From NCBI RefSeq assembly GCF_042658925.1, contig NZ_JBHSRF010000004.1:191145-255144 (forward strand): a stretch of 64,000 nucleotides of DNA. The letters run 5' to 3'. A program made the position numbers and the translations under genes. Shown one piece after another: positions 16,348-23,726 of this stretch. This stretch comes from Sphaerisporangium aureirubrum (GTDB taxonomy: Bacteria; Actinomycetota; Actinomycetes; Streptosporangiales; Streptosporangiaceae). Position 1 is the first letter of the stretch. Every line of letters starts with the position of its first letter. The notes under the pieces were generated by a model, which made no database searches, was not told the DNA's origin, and saw only the letters and a list, made by a program, of their open reading frames with translations.

Positions 16348-17672
16348 GCCGGCTCCAGCACGGCGGGCCTGCTGCGCAGGGCACCCGCGGCCAGCTCCAT
16401 CGCCAGGCTCAGCAGCGGGGTGTCGTCGTGGACGGGGGCGCCGAGCCGTGGCCGGTCACGCAGCCGGGCCGTGCGGTCGGCCAGCATGTCGGCCGGGGCG
16501 GCGTCGCGCAGCGCCAGCGTGAAGACGTCGGCCAGCTCCGGGAGGTCGGCGGCGGTCACGCCGCGGTAGGTGGGCTCGTTGAGGCCGATGCGCACCCCCT
16601 GGCCCGCGAATCCCGGCAGCCCGTCCATGAAGTTCACCGTGATCCCCGCCCGCGCGAGCCGGTCGCTGGCCAGCTTGGGCGCGACGCCGTCGGCCGCGGT
16701 GTCGAGCCAGAGCTGGTGCCCGGCCGAATAGCCCCTGTCGGCCGCCACGACCGTGGTGCCCCGTTCGGACAGCAGCCTGCCGAACGTCTTGGTGTTGGCG
16801 ACCACCGCCCTCGCGTAGTCGGCGCCGCCGTGGTCGCGGAACTCCAGCAGGGCGATGCCGAGACTGATGGTGGCGGCCAGGTGGTGGCTGCTGATCAGGT
16901 AGTCCTGGGTGTGGCGGATCCGCCGTTCGATGTCGTGGTCCCGGGTCAGCAGCACGGCCTTCTGCGGGCCGGGGAAGGTCTTGTGGGTCGAGCCGCCGAA
17001 GCTGTCCGCGCCGGCGTCCAGGGGGTTGGGGATGACGCCCGCCAGCACCAGCCCGAACCAATGGCTGGCGTCCACGTGCACGAGGGTCGACGGCGACGCG
17101 GCGCGCACGACGTCCACCAGGCGCGCCACGTCGATCGGGAACAGGCAGTGCGACTGGTCGACGTACACGAGCGCCGGGCGCACCCGCCTGAGCAGGTCGG
17201 CGGCGTGGTCGAAGTCGAGGTCGTGCGGGTCCTGGCCGAGCAGGAACTCCACCCGCAGCCCGAGGCGCCGGGCGACGCTCGGGGTGGCGTAGTGCCCGCC
17301 GTTGCACGGATCGACCGTCACCACGGTGGAGCCGGGCTCCCCGCCGAGGGTGGCGAGGGCCAGGGTCATGGCGTTGAGGCCGCTCAGGGGGCGCACGGTG
17401 ACGTACCGCGCCCGGCCGAGCTCCTCCAGCAGGGGCACGGTGAGCCCCATCTCCAGCTCGCGCAGCCGCTGGGCGCCGCGGAAGTGCCAGCGGTCGGAGT
17501 GGTCGCCCTCGTTGAAGAAGTAGCGGTGGTAGCAGTCCAGGAGCAGCGGGAGTTTCGCGAGCCCTGACATGGCGTTCTCGGACGGCACCATGTTCAGGGT
17601 GCGCGCCGCGTGGGTCTCGTTGTCGGTGAGGATGCGCAGGACGTCGTCCAGCGTCACGACGGGATGGGACAC
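16344..17672 (-). CDS. Serine hydroxymethyltransferase-like PLP enzyme
   Basis: 442 aa. SHMT landmarks are present: NMVPSENAMS near the N-terminus (the SHMT VASENFVS-type segment), and GGSTHKTFPGPQ with the PLP-binding Lys231, close to Lys229 of E. coli GlyA. The rest is divergent: YHRYFFNEGDHSDRWHFRGAQRL replaces the usual GYPGKRYYGG region. That points to a specialised rather than housekeeping enzyme. Known cluster-borne SHMTs make alpha-methyl-serine or beta-hydroxy amino acids. The GTG start overlaps the end of the upstream aminotransferase gene by 19 bp, and the stop overlaps the next gene. Predicted role: build or split a beta-hydroxy or alpha-branched amino acid for the NRPS. Confidence 0.8.
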   Translation of the reverse strand: MSHPVVTLDDVLRILTDNETHAARTLNMVPSENAMSGLAKLPLLLDCYHRYFFNEGDHSDRWHFRGAQRLRELEMGLTVPLLEELGRARYVTVRPLSGLNAMTLALATLGGEPGSTVVTVDPCNGGHYATPSVARRLGLRVEFLLGQDPHDLDFDHAADLLRRVRPALVYVDQSHCLFPIDVARLVDVVRAASPSTLVHVDASHWFGLVLAGVIPNPLDAGADSFGGSTHKTFPGPQKAVLLTRDHDIERRIRHTQDYLISSHHLAATISLGIALLEFRDHGGADYARAVVANTKTFGRLLSERGTTVVAADRGYSAGHQLWLDTAADGVAPKLASDRLARAGITVNFMDGLPGFAGQGVRIGLNEPTYRGVTAADLPELADVFTLALRDAAPADMLADRTARLRDRPRLGAPVHDDTPLLSLAMELAAGALRSRPAVLEPA

Positions 17673-18742
17673 CTTTGTCTCCTTGCTCGTTCGTCGGTTT
17701 GCGACGCCCCGTGTCCTGCGATCGACGCCTTCAGCGCGGCCAGCTGGCGCGCCGTGGGGGCGGTGACGCGCAGGCCGGAGATCCGCCCGGCCTGGTGGCC
17801 GTCGAAGGCCCGCACCGCCACGCCGTGCCTGAGGAAGAACCGGTGTCCCGCCAGAGGGTCGTCGACGGCGATGAAGCGGAAATGGACGGGGACGTTCCCC
17901 GCCAGGCCCGGGAAGCGGCCGGCGAGCAGGTCCGTCAGCTCGGCGGCGTTGCGCAGCAACGCGTCGCGGGTCTGGCCGGCCCAGGTGGTGTCGGCCAGCG
18001 CGGCGGTGGCCAGGACGGTGTCGACGTAGGACAACGTCCAGTTGAGTTTGCGCTCGGCCACGCGCCGCGCGATGGCGGCGTTCCTGGTCCAGAGCGCCCC
18101 GGTGCGGGTGCCCGCGATGCCGAAGAACTTGTTCGGCGAGCGCAGGACCACCACGTTAGGCAGGCCGCTGCGCACCATCGACAGCTCGGTGAAGCCGGGG
18201 AGAAACTCGATGTAGGCCTCGTCGACGATGAGGACCGATTCCGGGTGGGCGCGGCAGATCTCGATCAGGCGGTCACGGTGGAGGTAGAGCCCGAGCGGGT
18301 TGTTGGGGTTGGACAGGATGACGTAGGGATGGGTGCCCATCGCCTGTGCCACCCGCGTGAGGCGGGTGTCCACGGTCTCGGTCACCCCGGCGGGCGGGGG
18401 GAGATGCGTGGGGAAGCAGCGGATGGTGTCGGTGTAGTCGGGGGTGATGACGGCGACCTGCCGCGCGGGGAGGATCTGGGCGAGCACGCGGATGAACTCG
18501 GTGATCCCGCGGCCGGGGACCAGCAGGTCCGGGGTGGTGCCCATGAAGCCCGCGTAGGCGGCGGTGAAGGCCTCCTCGCAGCCGTAGGGGTGGGCGAGGA
18601 TCCGCCCGGGGTCGATGGACCGCAGCGCCGCCCGCACCGACGGCGGGGGGCCGTAGAGGTTGACGCACGTGCCGAGGTCCAGGAGGGACTCGCCGGGCAG
18701 GTACCTGAGGTCGCCGCCCTGCGTGTCCATGACGGCCGTCAC
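17654..18742 (-). CDS. HisC/CobD-like PLP aminotransferase (fold type I)
   Basis: 362 aa. Key features: LGTCVNLYGPPPSVRAAL (substrate-binding N-terminus typical of HisC/CobD), VILSNPNNPLG (PLP-pocket Asn), VLIVDEAYIEF (Asp for the pyridine nitrogen) and the Schiff-base lysine in RSPNKFFGIAG (Lys205), with Arg in ISGLRVT near the C-terminus. These match histidinol-phosphate aminotransferase and threonine-phosphate decarboxylase relatives. The GTG start (GTGA overlap with the previous gene) has GGAGG six bases upstream; an ATG four codons later is the alternative. With no his or cob genes nearby and tight coupling to NRPS genes, it most likely transaminates or decarboxylates a precursor of an unusual amino acid. 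Confidence 0.82.
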   Translation of the reverse strand: MTAVMDTQGGDLRYLPGESLLDLGTCVNLYGPPPSVRAALRSIDPGRILAHPYGCEEAFTAAYAGFMGTTPDLLVPGRGITEFIRVLAQILPARQVAVITPDYTDTIRCFPTHLPPPAGVTETVDTRLTRVAQAMGTHPYVILSNPNNPLGLYLHRDRLIEICRAHPESVLIVDEAYIEFLPGFTELSMVRSGLPNVVVLRSPNKFFGIAGTRTGALWTRNAAIARRVAERKLNWTLSYVDTVLATAALADTTWAGQTRDALLRNAAELTDLLAGRFPGLAGNVPVHFRFIAVDDPLAGHRFFLRHGVAVRAFDGHQAGRISGLRVTAPTARQLAALKASIAGHGASQTDERARRQRCPIPS

Positions 18743-19953
18743 GGTCCCACCTCCGTGCGATCGGCTGGCACGGGCTCTTCTCCCGCGACGGCGGCGTCGA
18801 TGCGTTCGGTCATGCTGCGCAGCACCCTGGCGGAGGTGGCGAAGTTCAGCCTGGCGTAGCCCGCCCCCGCGGGCCCGAAGGCCGTCCCGGCGAACAGCAG
18901 GACCTTCGCGCGGTCGCGGAAGAACAGCCACGGGTCCTCGCCGAGGTCGAGCGCGCGGCAGTCGAGCCAGGCCAGGAAGGTGGCGTCGGGCACCACGTAG
19001 CCGATCTCCGCCGGGAGCCACCGGGTGAGCTGCCGCCGGTTGCGGTCCAGCACCGCCCTGACCTCGTCCAGCCAGGCGTCCCCCTGCGTCCACGCGACGG
19101 TGAGCGCCTCCACGGCCAGGGCGCTCACCTGGCCGAACAGCAGGCCGCGCTGCGCGTCCAGGGCCACGCGCACCTCCCGCGGGCCGACGTGCGCGACGGC
19201 GCAGCGGATCCCGGCGAGGTTGAACGCCTTGCTCCCCGAGGTGAGGGTGACGGTGCGGGCCGCCGTCTCCTCGCTCGTCGAGGCGATGGGCGTGTGCCGG
19301 TGAGGGCGGTAGACCAGATCGGCGTGCACCTCGTCGGAGACGATGAGCAGGTCGTGCCGGTGGGCGAGGTCCGCCAGCCGGGCCAGCTCCCCGGGCCGGA
19401 ACACGTGACCGGTGGGATTGTGCGGGTTGACCAGGAAGAGCACCTTGCAGCGGGGGGAGGCGGCCAGCGCCTCCATCCGGTCGAGGTCGACGCCCCAGCC
19501 GTCCGGGGTCCGCTCGAAGGGCACGGCCAGCGCCCGGCGGCCCAGCCTCTCGATGACGTCGACGAATGGTGGCGTGATCGGCGTGTTCAGCAGGACGGCG
19601 TCGCCGGGCTCGGTGGCGACGTGCAGGGTCGCCGCCATGGCCTGGTTGATGTCGGTGAACATCCGGACCGAGGTGGGGTCGGGGGCGAAGTCGAAGCGGC
19701 GCAGGGTCCGCGCGGCGTACACCTCGCCGAGCGGCCCGCCGTCGCTGTCGTCGAACCATGCCGGGTAGCCGAGGTCGGACTCGGCCCGGCGGGCCAGGGC
19801 GTCGCGGATCGCGGGCAGGACGGGGAAGTCCATGTCCGCCACCCAGGCCGCGAGGACCCCGGCGGGCGCGTGCGCCCACTTCTCGCCGTCCCTGCGTTCG
19901 AGCAGCGACAGCTCGACGGCGTCGAAGCGGGACTCCGCGAGGCCGGTCACCAT
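18739..19953 (-). CDS. MalY/PatB-type PLP enzyme (aminotransferase or C–S lyase)
   Basis: 404 aa. It opens with WAHAPAGVLAAWVADMDFPVLPAIRDAL and LGYPAW, the N-terminal signature of MalY/PatB cystathionine beta-lyase-like proteins. NPHNPTG, IVSDEVHADLVY and Schiff-base Lys242 in LTSGSKAFNLAG follow in order. Members cleave C–S bonds by beta-elimination or perform transamination. The ATG lies in ATGGTGA, overlapping the radical SAM gene stop by seven bases. It follows the radical SAM gene and precedes a second PLP enzyme, so the three probably act in sequence on one amino-acid precursor. Substrate unknown. Confidence 0.82.
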   Translation of the reverse strand: MVTGLAESRFDAVELSLLERRDGEKWAHAPAGVLAAWVADMDFPVLPAIRDALARRAESDLGYPAWFDDSDGGPLGEVYAARTLRRFDFAPDPTSVRMFTDINQAMAATLHVATEPGDAVLLNTPITPPFVDVIERLGRRALAVPFERTPDGWGVDLDRMEALAASPRCKVLFLVNPHNPTGHVFRPGELARLADLAHRHDLLIVSDEVHADLVYRPHRHTPIASTSEETAARTVTLTSGSKAFNLAGIRCAVAHVGPREVRVALDAQRGLLFGQVSALAVEALTVAWTQGDAWLDEVRAVLDRNRRQLTRWLPAEIGYVVPDATFLAWLDCRALDLGEDPWLFFRDRAKVLLFAGTAFGPAGAGYARLNFATSARVLRSMTERIDAAVAGEEPVPADRTEVGP

Positions 19954-21866
19954 GCGGGCTCCAGCTCCTGTTCGGCGGAGCTGTCGTTGCGCACGGTGCC
20001 CCACCGCCGGTCGGTCTCCTGGTGGATGTGCCAGATGTCCTCCTCGCTCAGGGCCACCGAGACCACGCCGGGGAAGGCCTCCTCGAAGTAGGTGTACGGC
20101 TTGCGGTTGTCCACGCGCGGGGAGTGGTAGTCCAGCTTGTGCTGCATGTCGTGCTGGGCGGTGATGGGGGTCGCCGGGTGGTAGGTGAGGATGTTCGGGC
20201 TGGCCAGGTCGATGAGGTGCTCGTCGATGAGCCGCCCCACCGCCTCGATCGTCTCGTTGATGCTCTGCCGGGTCTCGCCGTCCAGCCCGAACAGCACGGA
20301 CGTCCCGACGCGCAGGCCCTCCGCCTTGACCAGGGAGACGGCCTCGTGCACCTTCAGGCTCCACGGCCGGTCGGCCTTCCTGCGCAGGTGCTTGTGCACA
20401 CCGTCCATGACCTGCGTCGACATGCTCTCCACGCCGATGTACACGTAGTTGCAGCCCGCCTGTCGCATCAGCGCGAGGATGTTCGCCGACTCCTTGGCGC
20501 CGTGCAGAGAGACGAGGGTGTCGACGGTCAGCTGCGCGCCCCACTGCAGGTTCGCGAGGCGCGTCATGTCGTCCTCGCCGTCGAAGTAGCGGCGGTAGCG
20601 GGCGGGGAGCGCGCGGTATCCGCCCTGGCGGATCTTGTGGAGCTCGCGGCAGAACTCCTCGATGTCCGCGTACCGCCCGCTCCAGAAGATGGAGTCGTCG
20701 AAGAAGATGGACTCCGCCCCGTAGCCCACGTACTCGCAGACCCGTTCGATCCCGCGCCGCGCGGCGTCCGACTTGAACCGGTTGAGCCGGTTGATCAGCG
20801 ACGACTCCGAGCAGAAGTTGCACTGGTAGGGACAGGAGTTGGACGCCATGAAGTGGGCGGTGCGCAGGACGCCGTCCGTCACGGGGTCGGTGAAGATGGG
20901 GAACCGCGAGCGGATCGCGAACGCCTGGTAGGGGGAGGGCAGCGCGGCCAGGTCGACCTGCGGCCCGTGGAACGGGAAGGCCGTGACGCGGCTGTCGTCC
21001 CCCCTGGTCAGCAGGATGGTCGACTTGCCGGGCGGGGTCTCCTTGGCCAGCAGGTGCTGGAGCATGAGCCGCACGTCGCCCGGCGCCACCCAGCGGTCCA
21101 CGAGGTCCATGGACAGGGCGAGGGCGCGCATCAGCACGTCGAGCGTGTAGTACGCCTCCCCGGTCACGATGGCGTCGATGACGTGCGGCGCGCGTCCGTC
21201 GGCCATGACCGACAGGGGGCTGCTGGAGCGCTGGGTGATGGCGGTGGGTGAGGTGATGATGGTCTCGTCGGCGTGCCGCCCGCCGAGCACGACGTACGCG
21301 CGGGGCAACTCGGTCTTGACCAGCGTGGCGATCTCCAGGGCGTACCGGTGCGCGGGGGAGACGGCGCTGATGAGCACTACGCGCGGCCGCACCTGCCGCA
21401 GGAGCCTGATCCAGCGCACCCGCGACCGCTCGTCCCAGATGCGGGGGTCGAAGGCCGTCTGGTCGGTGTTGGGGTCGGCCGTGGCGGGACGGTAGCCGTC
21501 GCTCGGCGCGGCCAGCCGGTAGGCCTTGGACGGGAAGCGGGTCCAGCGCGGCGCGAGGTCGTTGTAGTGCCGGCTCGCCGCGAGCGGCCCCGCGTCGCGG
21601 ACCGCGTTGTGCACCGCCACGCTCAGGGCGCCGTACAGGCACATCGGGTCGCCGGGATAGGTGATCTCGCCCTCCGCCTGGGTCATGACCGGTGCGAGGA
21701 CCGACAGGACCGGGAAGTAGCGGTCCACCTCGTCACCGGCGGCCAGGAGGCCGGCCAGCCTGCGGCGGCGGGAGCGTAGCCGCGCGCCCATGCGGGCGGG
21801 GGCGGCGCCGGACTCGACGCGCAGGTTCCGGATTGTCGACTGTGAGATTTCGGCGGATTCAGCCAT
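19947..21866 (-). CDS. B12-binding-domain radical SAM enzyme
   Basis: 639 aa, with AGGAGA upstream of the ATG. An N-terminal region (~110–210: VRPRVVLISAVSPAHRYALEIATLV…YVVLGGRHADE) has the Rossmann-like pattern of cobalamin-binding domains but lacks an obvious DxHxxG, as in many B12 radical SAM proteins where the base-off form is used. The [4Fe–4S] motif is CPYQCNFC (Cys345, Cys349, Cys352). Radical SAM elements SIFFDDSIF, CNYVYIGVESM and VGTSVLFGLDGE follow. Such enzymes methylate unactivated carbons or perform ring or rearrangement chemistry. Its place in the NRPS operon next to PLP enzymes suggests C-methylation or skeletal rearrangement of an amino-acid precursor or of the peptide. The reaction cannot be read directly. 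Confidence 0.85.
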   Translation of the reverse strand: MAESAEISQSTIRNLRVESGAAPARMGARLRSRRRRLAGLLAAGDEVDRYFPVLSVLAPVMTQAEGEITYPGDPMCLYGALSVAVHNAVRDAGPLAASRHYNDLAPRWTRFPSKAYRLAAPSDGYRPATADPNTDQTAFDPRIWDERSRVRWIRLLRQVRPRVVLISAVSPAHRYALEIATLVKTELPRAYVVLGGRHADETIITSPTAITQRSSSPLSVMADGRAPHVIDAIVTGEAYYTLDVLMRALALSMDLVDRWVAPGDVRLMLQHLLAKETPPGKSTILLTRGDDSRVTAFPFHGPQVDLAALPSPYQAFAIRSRFPIFTDPVTDGVLRTAHFMASNSCPYQCNFCSESSLINRLNRFKSDAARRGIERVCEYVGYGAESIFFDDSIFWSGRYADIEEFCRELHKIRQGGYRALPARYRRYFDGEDDMTRLANLQWGAQLTVDTLVSLHGAKESANILALMRQAGCNYVYIGVESMSTQVMDGVHKHLRRKADRPWSLKVHEAVSLVKAEGLRVGTSVLFGLDGETRQSINETIEAVGRLIDEHLIDLASPNILTYHPATPITAQHDMQHKLDYHSPRVDNRKPYTYFEEAFPGVVSVALSEEDIWHIHQETDRRWGTVRNDSSAEQELEPAW

Positions 21867-21880
21867 CGTTTCTCCTGGTG

Positions 21881-22837
21881 CTAGTCGCCCGCGGGGGACG
21901 GCGGGCGGGCGGCCGCGTCGGCCGTACCGCTCCGGCAGGACAGCCAGTGCGTCATGTCGTCGAGATAACCGGGGGCCAGGGCGCAGGTCCGGCTGACCCT
22001 TAGGCGGTGGTCGGCGTGCGGGTACACCTGCAACCGGAAGTCCGGATGCCGGGCCGCCGCCAGGTCCGCCGCGAACGTGGCGGCGCAGCGTTGCGCGGGC
22101 ATGTGCACGTCGTCGGCGCCCCAGATCGCGAGGACGGGGCAGGACAGGCGGCGCATGAGCGGTGAGACGTCGAAGTGCCAGATGGGCCGGACGTAGTCGA
22201 GCTCCTCCTCGTCGGTCTCGCAGTACGGGTACCAGGGCTCGCCCGCCAGCCACAGGGGTTCGGTGGCCAGGATGTCGGCGCCCGCTCTCCCCGCGCGCAT
22301 GCCGGCGGTGCGCCGTTCCATCACCTCCACCGCCCGGCCGATGTCGTGGGCGGTGAAGCCGTCCCTGGTGAGCTCGGTGTTCAGCTGGTGCATCGACTGC
22401 TCGCAGGGCGTCATGGCGGACGCCGAGACGAGGATCGTGAAGTCGATCTCCCCGGGGGCGAGCGTGGCGGTGAGCGGGGCCGTCCAGCCGCCCTGGCTGA
22501 TCGCCCACAGGCCGATGTGGCAGGCGTCGACGTCCGGGCGACCGGCGAGGAACCGGACGGCGAGGAGCGTCTCGGCGGCCCGGTCGTCGAACGTCTGGTC
22601 CATCCAGCGGCCCGAGGACTCGCCCACCCCCGGCTTGTCGTAGGACAGCGTCGCGTACCCCGAGGCGGCGAAGTGGGTGATGACCGGGCGCAGCGTGCCG
22701 TCGATGCCGAAGCGGTCTACCGCGCCGGAGCCGTGCACGATCACCACGGCGGGGTGCGGCCCCTCGCCGTCGGGAAGGTGGAGCGTCCCGGCGATGCGGG
22801 ACTCGCCGACCATGAAGGCGACCTCATCGGTGCGCAT
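21881..22837 (-). CDS. Alpha/beta hydrolase, possible trans-acting release or editing hydrolase
   Basis: 318 aa. It has the dienelactone-hydrolase/acyl-peptidase-like fold: oxyanion segment VIVHGSGAVD, DKPGVGESSG, nucleophile elbow WAISQGG (Ser114), acid region LAIWGADDVHMP, and histidine in HADHRLRV. No signal peptide is present, so it is cytosolic. The ATG overlaps the end of the upstream HTH gene by 14 bp; the radical SAM gene starts 14 bp downstream. Because none of the NRPS proteins carries a thioesterase domain, this hydrolase is the best candidate in the operon for releasing or trimming the peptide. It is not a classical type II thioesterase by sequence. Function is inference. Confidence 0.78.
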   Translation of the reverse strand: MRTDEVAFMVGESRIAGTLHLPDGEGPHPAVVIVHGSGAVDRFGIDGTLRPVITHFAASGYATLSYDKPGVGESSGRWMDQTFDDRAAETLLAVRFLAGRPDVDACHIGLWAISQGGWTAPLTATLAPGEIDFTILVSASAMTPCEQSMHQLNTELTRDGFTAHDIGRAVEVMERRTAGMRAGRAGADILATEPLWLAGEPWYPYCETDEEELDYVRPIWHFDVSPLMRRLSCPVLAIWGADDVHMPAQRCAATFAADLAAARHPDFRLQVYPHADHRLRVSRTCALAPGYLDDMTHWLSCRSGTADAAARPPSPAGD

Positions 22838-23726
22838 CGGTCATCAGCTCCTTGGCGGCCGTCGGGGTGATGTCCTCCACGAGTCCCTCCGCGACGAGGA
22901 ACTCGGCCAGCGTCTCCGGCGTCCAGCCGGCGGCCCCGTGCCGCGCCGCGGCGAGGGCGTCCTCGCGTTCCCCGGCTGTCTGCGCCGGCCGGGCGGCCTC
23001 GAAGCCGGGTTCCAGCGCGGCGAAGCCCGCGTCGTTGAAGTCGCGGATGACCGCCCGCACCAGGGCCTCGCGCACGGCGGTCCGCCGGGCGACGGACGCG
23101 GCGCTCCAGCCGACCGCGCTCGCGAGGACGATCCCCGCCCGCCGCCTGCTGATCGCCGAGTCGGCACCGGGGTCCACCAGCCGCCACAACGCGCTCTTCT
23201 CGGCCTCGTCCAGCGTGCGCAGCAGCGCGGGGTCGGCGCCGGACTCCGCCAGCCGGGGCACCCGGACCATGGCGTCGCGGGGCAGGTCGATCAGCCTGGC
23301 CCGCCAGAGGCCGAGCGCCGGGCTCCACTCGACGCGCAGGGGAGGCGAGTCGCGGTCGAAGTGCGCGAGGTCCAGGGTGAGCAGCGCGGCGTAGGCCCGC
23401 GGCGGGACCTCGGCGTCGCAGAGCACGCCGAGCCCGGAGTCCGCGTCCTCCAGCTTGACGACGTGCCGGCGGCCCCACTGGGCGGGGTCCGCGCGCAGCG
23501 CCAGGAGCGAGGTGACCAGCTCTTCCAGATCGGCGCCGGTGAACCGCGCCAGGAAGACGGGGAGCCGGGTGTTGACGACGATGAGGAAGGCCGAGGTGGG
23601 CGGCGGGCCGCCGTAGGAGTGGCCCTCGACCGTGGCGGTCATGCCTCGCGCGTGGAAGGCGGCCCGGATGCGCGCGGCCTCCGCCGGCGTCGGCCCGGTG
23701 TCCAGCAGCACGCGCGCGGTCACCAC
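22824..23726 (-). CDS. Unknown N-terminal domain fused to IS630-type helix-turn-helix
   Basis: 300 aa. Residues ~1–150 (VLLDTGPTPAEAARIRAAFHARG, HSYGGPPPTSAFLIVV, an acidic-aromatic middle) match nothing I recognise. Residues ~165–260 (LDEAEKSALWRLVDPGAD, RRRAGIVLASAVGWSAASVARRTAV, VRAVIRDFNDAGFAALEPGF) closely follow the N-terminal HTH of IS630/Tc1-type transposases. No DDE catalytic domain follows, so this is a domesticated DNA-binding module, not a transposase remnant with flanking repeats. Start: GGAG precedes the GTG at 23726, while GTG 23723 forms the GTGA overlap with the preceding gene. A likely role is transcriptional control of the operon, but an enzyme-associated role cannot be excluded. 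Confidence 0.65.
   Translation of the reverse strand: MVTARVLLDTGPTPAEAARIRAAFHARGMTATVEGHSYGGPPPTSAFLIVVNTRLPVFLARFTGADLEELVTSLLALRADPAQWGRRHVVKLEDADSGLGVLCDAEVPPRAYAALLTLDLAHFDRDSPPLRVEWSPALGLWRARLIDLPRDAMVRVPRLAESGADPALLRTLDEAEKSALWRLVDPGADSAISRRRAGIVLASAVGWSAASVARRTAVREALVRAVIRDFNDAGFAALEPGFEAARPAQTAGEREDALAAARHGAAGWTPETLAEFLVAEGLVEDITPTAAKELMTDAHR

Noticed and set aside
16344..17672. Housekeeping glyA
   Set aside because: The active-site lysine region is SHMT-like, but other conserved SHMT segments are altered and the gene is embedded in an NRPS operon.
22824..23726. Insertion sequence (IS630) remnant
   Set aside because: Only the HTH is present; no DDE domain, terminal inverted repeats or TA target duplication, and the gene is fused by overlaps into the operon.
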